Source of the DNA: Desertifilum tharense IPPAS B-1220
GTDB lineage: Bacteria > Cyanobacteriota > Cyanobacteriia > Cyanobacteriales > Desertifilaceae
Direction of reading: 5' to 3'
NCBI RefSeq assembly: GCF_001746915.1
Contig: NZ_MJGC01000051.1
Span: forward strand, 1 to 64,000
DNA: 64,000 nucleotides
Position 1 is the first letter of the stretch, and each line of letters starts with the position of its first letter. The notes under the pieces are model-generated. The model had not been told where the DNA came from, made no database searches, and worked only from the letters and a program-made list of their open reading frames with translations. Both the position numbers and the translations under genes were made by a program. Below, in pieces: positions 53,508-62,783 of the stretch.

Positions 53508-54179
53508 TTAATAACTGGAAAAATAACCCTGGCTATCTCGTCCGTTACTATGAAGATATGCGCCTCCGCCTCGGCTGTTGCGTTGGTCAAATCCTGCATT
53601 CATGACTTTGAGACCTTCGTAGGCTAGGGTGAGTTCTTCAATCGCCACTGTGTTAGAATTGGCCTGCAATGAGGGAGCCTTCCAACCCACGGGAACGGCA
53701 CCAATTAACGTCCAACATTGCATGGTTTCCCCAGCCTGATTAAAGATCAAGATATTAACATTACGCCGCATCGCCCGGTCAGAAGATTGAGTTCTGGCTG
53801 GCTGAATATCGAGGTTTTCTTCTTGGCGGAGTTGGCGAGTATCAAGGGGTCGGTCTACGAGTTGTACTAAAATTTTGCTAATCCAATCGATAAATACTAG
53901 GTCGTTGGTTAAACCGCGCTTGAGGGTGACATCGGAAAATTCAGATTGACCTAGAATAATCCGTTGTTGGTCGTTAACGCCGCCTTCTTGATAGCGTTCG
54001 TATTTGATTTTGACGCCTAAGCCTTGACATTCGCTAAACGAAGCGGTAATTTGGCTTTCAATTTCCACGTAAAAGCGATTAGCCGTTACGTAGTTGAGAG
54101 CGTGAATCTCTTTACCGTTGACATCTCGCTGGCTATTTTGCGTGTTGCCATTGTTATTTTGAATGATTCTACCGGTCAT
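53508..54179 (-). CDS. Tube protein, T4 gp19-like (Afp1/Afp5-type)
   Basis: A 223-residue tube protein. NRFYVEIESQITASFSECQG, VKIKYERYQEGGVNDQQRIILGQSEFSDVTLKRGLT and CWTLIGAVPVGWKAPSLQA are conserved; VAIEELTLAYEGLKVMNA is the family C-terminal strand. ATG 54179 has a good AGGAG ribosome site six bases upstream, so the in-frame extension to 54260 is rejected. It would form the inner tube or the tube-initiating ring. No sheath gene is nearby. The tail is Ser/Gly/Asn-rich. Confidence 0.92.
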   Translation of the reverse strand: MTGRIIQNNNGNTQNSQRDVNGKEIHALNYVTANRFYVEIESQITASFSECQGLGVKIKYERYQEGGVNDQQRIILGQSEFSDVTLKRGLTNDLVFIDWISKILVQLVDRPLDTRQLRQEENLDIQPARTQSSDRAMRRNVNILIFNQAGETMQCWTLIGAVPVGWKAPSLQANSNTVAIEELTLAYEGLKVMNAGFDQRNSRGGGAYLHSNGRDSQGYFSSY

Positions 54180-54192
54180 TGGCTGCTCCTGG

Positions 54193-54471
54193 CTATCGGC
54201 CGTTGCGTTCCTGTTGCATTCGCAGATCGTCGCGCATGAGTTGGTAGACGCGATCGGCAAGCATTCGCAGTAAAATCGGATCGCGTAGGACTGTCTCGGC
54301 GGTTTGCGCGATCGCTTCTATTTCTCCTTGGGTACAGGTTCGCTGTACAATAGCAGGCGCGCCATATCCAGCCGGTCCCGCTACATCATGAATCGGCTTT
54401 AATGGGGGTGGATAATTCAGCACGCTGGCGTTGCTGAAGTCTGCTGAATGGGCGGAAGCGGAATTGCTCAT
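54193..54471 (-). CDS. Small CIS-locus protein of unknown function
   Basis: A 92-residue protein starting MSNSASAHSADFSN. The N-terminal half is Pro-rich and probably flexible (NYPPPLKPIHDVAGPAGYGA). The C-terminal half is helical (TQGEIEAIAQTAETVLRDPILLRMLADRVYQLMRDDL...). The end LADRVYQLMRDDLRMQQERN resembles the end of the giant repeat protein. It precedes the tube protein by 13 bases and is the first gene of the locus in this window. ATG 54471 is chosen over 54612, since the earlier part looks like translated non-coding DNA. Small proteins of this kind occur in eCIS loci without assigned role. Confidence 0.72.
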   Translation of the reverse strand: MSNSASAHSADFSNASVLNYPPPLKPIHDVAGPAGYGAPAIVQRTCTQGEIEAIAQTAETVLRDPILLRMLADRVYQLMRDDLRMQQERNGR

Positions 54472-54681
54472 TATTCGCGGCTTAAAGCTCAATTCTACTT
54501 TAGCGATTTGGCGCTGGATCGGGACTAGCCAAAGGTCGAAAGGCAAAGGGGGGGAACCTACCCCGCAAGGCTTAGACTTGAGCAATTTTCCCAGATTCTC
54601 TAAAAACCCCACTCAAGATTGAGGGCAATTGAGCCATCAATCGGGGTTCATAGAAAGTGAGGGGTTCAATTCCAAAAGGGA

Positions 54682-54756
54682 TAGCAAAGTGCTGAGTCAA
54701 AAAGCAGTCGGGTTAATCTTTTAGCCGTTCAGCTTGTCCCAAGCATTATAGCGATA
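54682..54756. repeat. Dispersed repeat, copy B (diverged)
   Basis: Begins TAGCAAAGTGCTGAGTCAAA and keeps TTAGCCGTTCAGCTTGTCCC, matching copies A (31300) and C (62685) with more changes. It lies in the region upstream of the CIS locus. Confidence 0.65.
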
Positions 54757-54797
54757 GCAAGCCTTTTTAGGAGTGGCGAACGTTCCCTCATCCCCAA

Positions 54798-54819
54798 CCC
54801 CTTTCCCTAGGGTAAGGGG
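54798..54819. repeat. Inverted repeat
   Basis: CCCCTTTCCC and GGGTAAGGGG pair around TA with one T-T mismatch. It lies 38 bases before the small gene at 54857 and could fold in RNA; no U run follows closely on either strand. Confidence 0.5.
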
Positions 54820-54856
54820 AGTTAGAGAATTTTTAGGTTTGATTTAGGATCGCGAT

Positions 54857-55108
54857 ATGAATTCGATTAAGTTAAGACTGCTCGGTGGAGGTAGACTGGG
54901 ATATCGCCAACTGATCCGGTTTTCCACGGTTGAGCTAGCAAACGGCACTTTAATTGTAGACTGTCCCCTGCGAGATGATGCGATCGCGCTTCACCAACAG
55001 TTTGCTGAAGATTTATCCCAAATTGCCTCTCGACTCAAGGTTATCCAAGCGATTGAAATTCGGGGAAATGGGGAAACGCTGTACAGTGCGATTCAGTTGC
55101 ACGGTTAA
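54857..55108 (+). CDS. Hypothetical protein, 83 residues
   Basis: Starts MNSIKLRLLGGGRLGYRQLI. Alternating hydrophobic stretches (RFSTVELANGTLIVDCPL) suggest beta strands, followed by a helix (DDAIALHQQFAEDLSQIASRL) and a final strand, a compact alpha/beta protein. No motif is recognised. It stands alone, preceded by an inverted repeat and followed by over 1 kb without genes. Confidence 0.6.
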   Translation: MNSIKLRLLGGGRLGYRQLIRFSTVELANGTLIVDCPLRDDAIALHQQFAEDLSQIASRLKVIQAIEIRGNGETLYSAIQLHG

Positions 55109-56172
55109 TTGAGGCTGATAGAGTTTTTCTCCTACGCTTCTGGCGGCGGGGAAAGTTGCGATCGCAATATTTGAGTAAATTCTCGGATACTTTTCTTTTG
55201 GGGTGGTGAATAAGCGAAATCTCAAATATTGGCTCATTTATTGCGATCGCTCTAGCACGATGGTAATCCTGTAAGGCAATTTTTAGGCGATCGCATCGCT
55301 GATTTTTAGAATATTCTTTTTAGGTCAGAAATTAAAATGTATAACTAGCACGCCAATTGCGCTGCGTCAAGGGTAATATCAGCGAATTCATCATCTATTT
55401 AAATTCCCGGCAAAAAATACCGACCATCTTTATCAAAGCTTTATAAAACAACCCTTTGAGGCGAATTGAAACATCCCTTTACGCCTCTGAAAATTTTCTC
55501 TCAAAGTAGTTTAAAGATGTAATCAAGAAAAATCTAGCAACCCGAAAATATACGGTTTTGATTTCCCGGTTTACTAAGCGAACATAAAGACAAGCCCAGA
55601 AACTGAACAATCAATCGGAATGCTTCAAAATCGCATAACTGTAAACCTTAGAAACTGGGACTAACGAACGTAATGCAAACCCAAGATTGTCCATTCACTC
55701 TATCCAACGTCACCGACACAATTCGTTTTTGACTCGGCAATCAGGAGAATTAGACTTGCCTGCCAATGAATTGAGAAACAATCCCCTTGATTTGTGAAAA
55801 AGACCTTCACGCGCATCATACCACCTTGGGGAAACCTTTAACGCATTGACACCCGCCATTACAGTTTTTGCAGTCAAAAATCGGCTGGCAAATTGACGCC
55901 GAAACTTAGACCGCCAGCGTTCTTGACTTAAACCCTTTTGTTGCTTCAGTGCAACTCAACTCCTCGTGCGATTTGAGAGCTTGAGTTAGCCTGACAAGTT
56001 TCTTTTAGCCATTTCTAGCAACGTACTGAATTAAAACCTAGCACCATTTTCATTAATTCTGCCATTGCTCAATAACGCCTGCATTTAACAGTTTGAATTC
56101 AGACTGTTCGGAACCCTGCTGCGCGTTTTTATCTGGCTAACCTAACCCGCATTGAAACAAGGAAAAATAGTG
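55109..56172. other. Gene-free region of about 1 kb
   Basis: No convincing reading frame on either strand. After about 55300 the HIP1 palindrome is absent and the sequence is richer in A and T than the neighbouring genes. Its last part contains a 22-bp near-palindrome (56087-56108). It may be a long leader or regulatory region of the following protease-GH5 gene, or remains of decayed DNA; no tRNA or recognisable riboswitch is seen. Confidence 0.6.
56087..56108. promoter_or_regulatory. 22-bp near-perfect palindrome upstream of the protease-GH5 gene
   Basis: AACAGTTTGAATTCAGACTG followed by TT: ten of eleven base pairs are symmetric about GAATTC, with one mismatched pair. It is 64 bases before the ATG at 56173 and could be an operator for a dimeric regulator. 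No matching copy was found elsewhere by eye. Confidence 0.45.
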
Positions 56173-59097
56173 ATGTTTGAATCATTGATTCCAGAAACCG
56201 GAAACCCCCTCAACCCCGTTGCAACCGCAGAACTCACCCCACAAGATCCCAACTTCGTTGCAGATAACCGCGTTTCCCAACCCAGCGCCTATCAATCGCC
56301 AACAGCGGGTACCGAACTCCTCCCCACACCTGCTAGCATCGGCATCATTGATACCGGATTCAATCATTGGACGAGTGCAGATCGTCCAGACCTAACGATT
56401 GGCAGCGATTGGGTAGATGGCGATCGCGATCCCTTCGTCCTTCAAGATACCCTCACCCACGGCAGCGCGATCGCCCACACCATCGGCAACACCGCCAGCC
56501 TGTGGATCGGTCGTGGCGTCGATCCTGCCGGAGGAAACTGGGCCGCCTCCTTAGTCGAATATACCAACCAAGCGCAAGCCAGCGGACAAAACGCGATCGC
56601 CAACCTCAGCTTTGAACTCCGCACCCCTCAAGGCGAAGTCCGAACCGAACTCACCCCCGAAGAACGCACCGCCCTGCAATACGCCCAAGAACGCGGCGTT
56701 TTGATCGTCGTCGCCGCCGGCCACTCCGAAACCCCCTCCGCCCTAGCCGCCACCACCGAATTCTCCAACATCATCGCCGTCGGCGCACTCTCCCCCACCG
56801 GAGACACCGCCGCCGACTACTCCACCCCAGGCGTTGACCTCCTCGCCCCCAGTCTCAACCCCGAACTCGGCATCGAAGGCACCAGCATCGCCACCGCCAA
56901 CGTTAGCCGCGCCGCCGCCACCCTGTGGAACGCCAACCCAGAACTCAGCGCCAGCCAAATTGCAGAACTCCTCAAACAAACCGCCACAGACCTAAACGAA
57001 CCCGGATGGGATGCCTTAACCGGATACGGCGCATTAAACCTCGACCAAGCCGCAGAAGTCGCCAGCTTCACCACCCCCGACGGTAGCGCCACCGGCACCT
57101 TCGTCACCCTCACCCCCGAACAACTCGGCATCCTCAGCGCCAAACTCAACACCTCTCCCCTCGCCGGAACCGGAAAATTTGAAATCCAAAACGGCAAAAT
57201 TTACGACCCCAACGGTCGCGAATTCATCGCCAAAGGCGTTAACCTCAACGGCCCTGGGTTTGGCTGGCCTGGAAACCCCATTAGCTACTCCGATCAAATC
57301 GTCAACACCTGGAAATTCAACGCCATCCGCCTCAACGTCCAAGAATTGCAACCCTCTCAATATCAGTATGCAGAAAACGGTAGCGTGCGAGATATCATCA
57401 ACCACTACACCAGCAAGGGCGTAGTCGTGATGATTGAACCCCACGAAAATACCGGCGGCTGGTTTGAAGGTCGGCAACTCGATCAACTTGCCAACTGGCA
57501 CCGCCAACTCGCCTCCGAGTATAAAAATAATCCCTACGTCTGGTTTAACGTCTCCAACGAACCGGGCGGAACCGACTCTTGGGATAAGTCCAAATGGGTG
57601 AACCAAAATACTAAAGTCATCGACGCCATTCGCGGCGCAGGTAACAACAACATCATCGTGCTAGACGATGTATTTTGGGGTCAAGGTCGCGGCAGTTGGG
57701 GCAGCGACAAACCCTTCAACAAAGAAGCCAGCGCCATTACCTCCAGCCAAAACCCCTTTAAACAGCAAAAAAATATCCTCTTCTCCGTTCACCTCTACGA
57801 CCAATGGGTCGGCGCTAGCAAGCAACTGGCGGACTATTTTGCTGAAGTCCAAGCCCAAAAACTGCCCATCGTCCTCGGCGAGTACGGTTCAATGGGTGAC
57901 GGCACCTTCCAAGGCGTCGTTCAAGATGGCCTGAAAATTGCTCAAGACAAGGAAATTGGGCGCTTTGCCTGGAGTTGGTGGGGTGGCGACCATTTTGACT
58001 TCACCAAAACCGGGAACGGCAGTAACGGCGGCGGACAACACACTCAACTCAGCAATGGCAACCCCACGAACTTAACCTGGTTTGGTCAGCAAGTATGGGC
58101 CGATAACCGCCGCAGCGAGAACCTGGAGATGATGGGCGATATTACCCCCACTCCCACGCCAACGCCAACGCCAGCACCCGCACCTGCACCCACTCCTGGC
58201 TTCAGCGTTCCCCAACCCACTACAATTCCTGGAGGGTTCAGAGTTCAAGCCGAAAATTACAGTAATGCCTACGATCTCACCCCTCAAAATGAAGGCGGAC
58301 AATATCGTAGCGATCGCGGCGTCGATATTCAAACCACAACTGATGCTGGCGGCGGTTATAACGTCGGCTGGATTAAAAAGGGTGAATGGCTAGAATACGA
58401 CATTAACGTGCCGACCGCTGGAAGCTACAAACTTTCTGCCAGAGTTGCCTCGAATGCGACAGGGACTAAATCTCTCCGGTTCGCCTCGACTAGCGGTCAA
58501 ACCCTCGGACAGCCGTTAAATTTCACCGATGCTAGCGGTTGGCAAAGCTGGCGCAATGTGGAAACCACCGCCACCCTACAAGCCGGTACCCAAAAGATCC
58601 GCGTCTATGCAGAAAGCGACTCCTTCAACCTCAACTATTTTGAGATCGTCGCGGCCAGTACAACCCCCACTCCTACTCCTACCCCGACGCCTGCCCCTAC
58701 CCCTGCACCTCGTTCTACTATCCAAGTCGAAGCGGAAAATATGTCGCTGACTCACTATCGCTCAGAAACCAATTGGCAAGCTTCTGGTAATAAAGTGATT
58801 ACATTGCTTGACAGTGGTTCCAATACAGGGGAAGCCTCTTATACCTGGTCGGGGCCAAGCGGACGGTATAAAGTGATGGCAGCCTATGTTGATGAAAATG
58901 ACGGCGCATCGGAGTTAAGTCTCTCGGTGGGTAATAGCAGCAAAACCTGGAAAGCTGATGCGAATACGAACCGCATTGAGGAACGGGAAATCTTTGGCGA
59001 TATCTCCCTGTCTTCGGGAACCCCAGTTACCTTTAAAGGCAGTCGCAATTTAGAAGAATATGCCCGCTTAGACTACCTAAAATTTGTCCCCGTCTAA
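56173..59097 (+). CDS. Subtilisin-like peptidase - GH5 - CBM fusion protein
   Basis: A 974-residue multidomain protein. Residues about 53-300 form an S8 peptidase with Asp60 (GIIDTGF), His96 (LTHGSAIAH) and Ser238 (GTSIATANVS). The oxyanion Asn, expected in AAGN, is His184 (VVAAGHSE). Residues about 335-650 are a GH5 hydrolase with acid/base Glu463 (FNVSNEPGG) and nucleophile Glu570 (PIVLGEYGS), probably beta-1,4-glucan or mannan active. A Thr/Pro linker leads to a CBM6-like module (about 690-820); a second linker leads to another carbohydrate-binding-like module (845-974). No Sec or Tat signal is seen, so export would need another route. ATG 56173 has an AAGGAAA site. Codons are strongly C-ending. 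Confidence 0.88.
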   Translation: MFESLIPETGNPLNPVATAELTPQDPNFVADNRVSQPSAYQSPTAGTELLPTPASIGIIDTGFNHWTSADRPDLTIGSDWVDGDRDPFVLQDTLTHGSAIAHTIGNTASLWIGRGVDPAGGNWAASLVEYTNQAQASGQNAIANLSFELRTPQGEVRTELTPEERTALQYAQERGVLIVVAAGHSETPSALAATTEFSNIIAVGALSPTGDTAADYSTPGVDLLAPSLNPELGIEGTSIATANVSRAAATLWNANPELSASQIAELLKQTATDLNEPGWDALTGYGALNLDQAAEVASFTTPDGSATGTFVTLTPEQLGILSAKLNTSPLAGTGKFEIQNGKIYDPNGREFIAKGVNLNGPGFGWPGNPISYSDQIVNTWKFNAIRLNVQELQPSQYQYAENGSVRDIINHYTSKGVVVMIEPHENTGGWFEGRQLDQLANWHRQLASEYKNNPYVWFNVSNEPGGTDSWDKSKWVNQNTKVIDAIRGAGNNNIIVLDDVFWGQGRGSWGSDKPFNKEASAITSSQNPFKQQKNILFSVHLYDQWVGASKQLADYFAEVQAQKLPIVLGEYGSMGDGTFQGVVQDGLKIAQDKEIGRFAWSWWGGDHFDFTKTGNGSNGGGQHTQLSNGNPTNLTWFGQQVWADNRRSENLEMMGDITPTPTPTPTPAPAPAPTPGFSVPQPTTIPGGFRVQAENYSNAYDLTPQNEGGQYRSDRGVDIQTTTDAGGGYNVGWIKKGEWLEYDINVPTAGSYKLSARVASNATGTKSLRFASTSGQTLGQPLNFTDASGWQSWRNVETTATLQAGTQKIRVYAESDSFNLNYFEIVAASTTPTPTPTPTPAPTPAPRSTIQVEAENMSLTHYRSETNWQASGNKVITLLDSGSNTGEASYTWSGPSGRYKVMAAYVDENDGASELSLSVGNSSKTWKADANTNRIEEREIFGDISLSSGTPVTFKGSRNLEEYARLDYLKFVPV

Positions 59098-59108
59098 GCT
59101 AACGCCTT

Positions 59109-62100
59109 CTACCAATCTCCTTGAATGATGAAAGCCGCCCAGTAATAGGGCGCTTTCCATTCTTCTGTTCCCCACATTTCCAACTGTGCCGCCCGCAATG
59201 CTGCAACTGGGCTTAGATTGTTTTGGAGCATTTGCTGGTAATAGCGTTGCATGAGTTCTGCGGTTTCTAGATCGTTGACACTCCATAAACTAACAACCAC
59301 GCGCTTGGCTCCAGCATACATAAAGCCTCTGGTGAGACTCACTAACCCTTCTCCTCTCACTTCTGGGCCAAGTCCGGTTTCGCAGGCGCTTAAAACCACT
59401 AGTTCCGCCGGTAATCTGAGGTTAAAAATATCGTTGAGGCGTAAAAAGCCATCTTGTTCTTCCCCTTGGGCATTCACGAGGGAGAACACAACCCCCGATA
59501 GCTCTGGACGAACGCTATTCATTAAGCCGTGAGTGGCAAAGTGAATCAGTTGATACTCAGCCAGTTCTGGGTTAGTGGCGGCGCTGCGAGAAGCGTCAAA
59601 GTCAAAAGCGGCAGTGCGTTGCTCTGGGGGAACAAGGGAAAGAATTTGTTCGGCTTCAACGCGACTGTAGCCGAGGCGCGTAAAACTGACGCCCACATCA
59701 AAAGCGGAACGTTGCAAGGGACCAGAAGCGATTAAGATGCCGTCTTGGGGGGTAAGGGGATCTTGCAAGCGGGAGTCGCTGGGCTGAAAAACTGGATCGG
59801 CAATGATGGCGAGGCGTTTGGGGGCAAGGGGACGATCTTTAAGTTCTTGGCGCAATAAACCCAAGGTGGAGGCGGAGGGTAAGCTGAGGATCTCGTTTTG
59901 GACTAATAGGGGTTGGGTGGAGTCTAAAGGGAGGGGAAGGGCGGCGAAGGGAATATATTGTAAGGCTCCCTCGCTGACGATCAGCAAGCGTTGATTTTTG
60001 AGTTGTTCGGTGACAGGAGAGAGTAAGATTTGGCTGAGTTCTCCGCCTACTTCATTGCTAATTTCTGCGCCGCCTAGCAGTTGAGCGTAAAAGTCTTTGG
60101 CAAGGGCTTCAATTTCGCTACGTTTGGGAAGAAGGTGGCTGGTGATTCCCGTTTTGCTGACTGCCCAAAGATAGCTGCGTTCTTCGCCTAGGTGGTAGGC
60201 AAGTAGAAGGGTATCTGCCTCTAGGATTTGTTGCTGAATTTGGGGAACGGTGAGGGGTTGGGGATATTTGAGGTTAGCGTAGCGCGGGTTGGTGCTGCGA
60301 ATCTGGGCTTCGATGCGCTGGAGTTCGGTGGCGAGAGCGTCTATTTTTTGGGTGAGTTCGTTGAGCTGTCGCTGCTGGTACTGACCTTCGAGGAGTTTGA
60401 GGCGGCTTTGTTCGGTGGCGTTGAGTTGCTGTTGTAGGTTGCGTTCTCGTTCGAGGAGTTGCGGATCGATGCCTTGGCGGATGTCGGCGTTGGCTTCTGT
60501 GAGGATTTCAAGGAGCGATCGCGCTTTGGCTCGTTCGTTGGCGTGCAGAGCTTGGGCATCATACCCTCGATTAGGGTAATTTTGATGCAATTGCATTAAC
60601 AGGTCAATATAAAATTGATAGTAATTTTGGACGGTGGCAAAGTATGAGGTTCGCAGTTGCTGGCTGCCTATTTTTGCTCGCAGGTCTTCAATAATTTGTA
60701 GGGCAGATTCGATGTTTTCCCGCGCTGCGTTTAGGTCTCCCCTGGCGCGTTGGGCTTGAGCTATCCCGTAGCGCGATCGCGCTTCCCCCGATCGATCGCC
60801 TATTCTTGTTCTGAGGGGTAAGGCTCGATTGTAATACTCTAGGGCGGTTTGCGGGTTGCCGAGGTCAAGATAAGCAGAGGCGATGTTATCGAGAGCGATC
60901 GCTATGCCATTTTGATCCTCACTGTCCTGAGATAGGGGTAAGGCTTGGTTATAATACGCTAAGGCTTTGGGAAAATCGGATAAACTGGCGTAAATTCGAC
61001 CGATGTTGTTGAGAGCGATTGCGCTTCCGGTTTTGTTTCCCGTTTCTTGAAACAAACGCAACGCCCGGTCGTAAAATTCTAAGGCTTTCTGGGGTTCTTT
61101 GAAGTCTGAGTAGGCACGCCCTAAGTTATTGAGCGTGGTAGCTTCCCCGGCTTTATCGCCGAGTTTCTGACGCAGGGCTAAGACTTGCTCAAGCAAATCG
61201 AGGGATTGTTGTTTTTCGCCTAACCAATAGTAAACAACTGCTAGATTATTAAGAATGACGGCTTGATTGGCACGATCGCCAATTGCCCGCGCTAGGTCTA
61301 AGGCTTGATTGTAAGAGTCTAAGGCTTTTTGCCGCTCCCCAAGGGCGTCATAAACTGCCCCAATACTCGCAAGCGTTAAGGACTCTGAGGCTTTGCTGTC
61401 AGTTTCGCGAGCGATTAATAAGGCTTGTTCGTAATAGGTTAGGGCCGTTTGCTTGTCTCCTAGATCGGCATAAATTAAACCCAGATTTTGAACAATTGAG
61501 GTTTCTAAAGCGCGATCGCCTAAACCTTCTGCCAGGGATAAGGCTTGAGTAAATAAGGGAATGGCTTGTTGCTTATCCCCCAATTCGGAATAAACTTGGG
61601 CAATATTGTTAAAAATCGCAGCTTGGGCAGCGGGATGATTGAGGGATTCTACTTGGGGCAAAATTTGCTGTAATACAGTTAGGGCTTTGGGGACTTCTCC
61701 CATTTGCCGATACAAATTTGCCAGATTATTGAGGAGTATCGCCTCAGTCATCGGATCGCCAATTTGCCGAGCAATTTGTAAGTGTTGAGTCAGATAATCT
61801 AAAGCTTGCGATTGATTGTTCAGTTGGAGCGCCACAGCAGTTAAGACATTGAGAAATTGCATTTCCCAAGCTGGGTTAGAGAGCGATCGCGCTAACTCCA
61901 ATCCATGTTGATAATACTCTAGTGCGGTTTGCCGTTCTCCCAGTTTCAAATACAGTTCGGCGATTTTACTCAACGTTAGCGCCGCTTGGGTGGCATCCTC
62001 AGCCGCTTGCAATAAAGGAAGAAGCTGTTGATAATGGGCGATCGCCCTTTGGGGTTCGTTCGCCTGAGTATATTCTTGAGCCAGGTGGTCTAATACCAAA

Positions 62101-62615
62101 ACTTGTAACTCTGGCTGTTGAGTCGAACGGGCAAGCGCCAGCGCTTGATTATAGAATTCTAGAGCCGTGGAAGATTGTCCTAAATCGGAATAGACCTTAC
62201 CCAAGTTATTCAACAGTACCGCTTCGCCACTGCGATCGCCCGCAGCCTGCAAGATCGATAGCGACTCGTTGTAAAGTGCGATCGCCCTTGGCTTATCTCC
62301 CAACGTATCGTAGATAATGCCTAGGTAACTGAGGGCTTCTGATTCCTGAGCGCGATCGCCCAAAGCCCGGTAGAGTTGAAGGGCAGCTTCAAACTTAACA
62401 ATCGCCTGTTGCAAAGATTCAGCCGTCCCTTGTTCGTACAGTTGTTGTCCTTCCTGATAGGCTTGACGAGCAGCCTCCTGGGACTGGGAAGCCGCTTGAC
62501 TCAAGCTTAAACTGAGGTTGGCTACCGCTTGCTGAGTCACGAACAACAGGGGACTAAAAATCAGCAAGCCAATAGACAGAACAAAACGAGCATTTTGAGC
62601 AAAATCCTGAAGCAT
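59109..62615 (-). CDS. TPR-CHAT domain protein, probably exported
   Basis: About 1168 residues. A signal sequence ([22 protein letters not shown]) is followed by more than a dozen tetratricopeptide repeats (about residues 55-690, units like [14 protein letters not shown]), a helical linker, and a C-terminal CHAT peptidase domain. The catalytic His is in [10 protein letters not shown] and the Cys in [40 protein letters not shown] is typical. CHAT proteases are caspase relatives, activated by partners bound to repeat domains. ATG 62615 places the signal at the very N-terminus. The caspase gene lies just upstream in the same direction. Confidence 0.92.
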   Translation of the reverse strand: MLQDFAQNARFVLSIGLLIFSPLLFVTQQAVANLSLSLSQAASQSQEAARQAYQEGQQLYEQGTAESLQQAIVKFEAALQLYRALGDRAQESEALSYLGIIYDTLGDKPRAIALYNESLSILQAAGDRSGEAVLLNNLGKVYSDLGQSSTALEFYNQALALARSTQQPELQVLVLDHLAQEYTQANEPQRAIAHYQQLLPLLQAAEDATQAALTLSKIAELYLKLGERQTALEYYQHGLELARSLSNPAWEMQFLNVLTAVALQLNNQSQALDYLTQHLQIARQIGDPMTEAILLNNLANLYRQMGEVPKALTVLQQILPQVESLNHPAAQAAIFNNIAQVYSELGDKQQAIPLFTQALSLAEGLGDRALETSIVQNLGLIYADLGDKQTALTYYEQALLIARETDSKASESLTLASIGAVYDALGERQKALDSYNQALDLARAIGDRANQAVILNNLAVVYYWLGEKQQSLDLLEQVLALRQKLGDKAGEATTLNNLGRAYSDFKEPQKALEFYDRALRLFQETGNKTGSAIALNNIGRIYASLSDFPKALAYYNQALPLSQDSEDQNGIAIALDNIASAYLDLGNPQTALEYYNRALPLRTRIGDRSGEARSRYGIAQAQRARGDLNAARENIESALQIIEDLRAKIGSQQLRTSYFATVQNYYQFYIDLLMQLHQNYPNRGYDAQALHANERAKARSLLEILTEANADIRQGIDPQLLERERNLQQQLNATEQSRLKLLEGQYQQRQLNELTQKIDALATELQRIEAQIRSTNPRYANLKYPQPLTVPQIQQQILEADTLLLAYHLGEERSYLWAVSKTGITSHLLPKRSEIEALAKDFYAQLLGGAEISNEVGGELSQILLSPVTEQLKNQRLLIVSEGALQYIPFAALPLPLDSTQPLLVQNEILSLPSASTLGLLRQELKDRPLAPKRLAIIADPVFQPSDSRLQDPLTPQDGILIASGPLQRSAFDVGVSFTRLGYSRVEAEQILSLVPPEQRTAAFDFDASRSAATNPELAEYQLIHFATHGLMNSVRPELSGVVFSLVNAQGEEQDGFLRLNDIFNLRLPAELVVLSACETGLGPEVRGEGLVSLTRGFMYAGAKRVVVSLWSVNDLETAELMQRYYQQMLQNNLSPVAALRAAQLEMWGTEEWKAPYYWAAFIIQGDW

Positions 62616-62684
62616 TAAAATACCTTGAGCGCTGAGTGAGAAATGGAGATACTCAGGAGGGAAGTCAATCCTCTCGCCCTCCTG

Positions 62685-62759
62685 TAGCAAAGTGCTAAGT
62701 TAAAACCGAGTCAGCCTCATCCTTTGAGCAGTTCAGTTTGTCCTAACCTTACCGAGTAC
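62685..62759. repeat. Dispersed repeat, copy C
   Basis: Begins TAGCAAAGTGCTAAGTTAAA and differs from copy A at 8 of 75 positions. It fills most of the gap between the caspase stop and the TPR-CHAT start. Confidence 0.8.
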
Positions 62760-62783
62760 CGTTGTAGAAGAGTGCCGCGATCG

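Noticed and set aside
41359..54471. Tail genes as part of a prophage
   Set aside because: There is no capsid, portal, terminase, integrase or lysis gene; PAAR, VgrG and tube adaptor together fit a contractile injection system.
57034..57606. Minus-strand 190-codon frame opposite the protease-GH5 gene
   Set aside because: A result of the strongly C-ending codon use of the real gene; rich in Val, Gly and Ala with no known domain.
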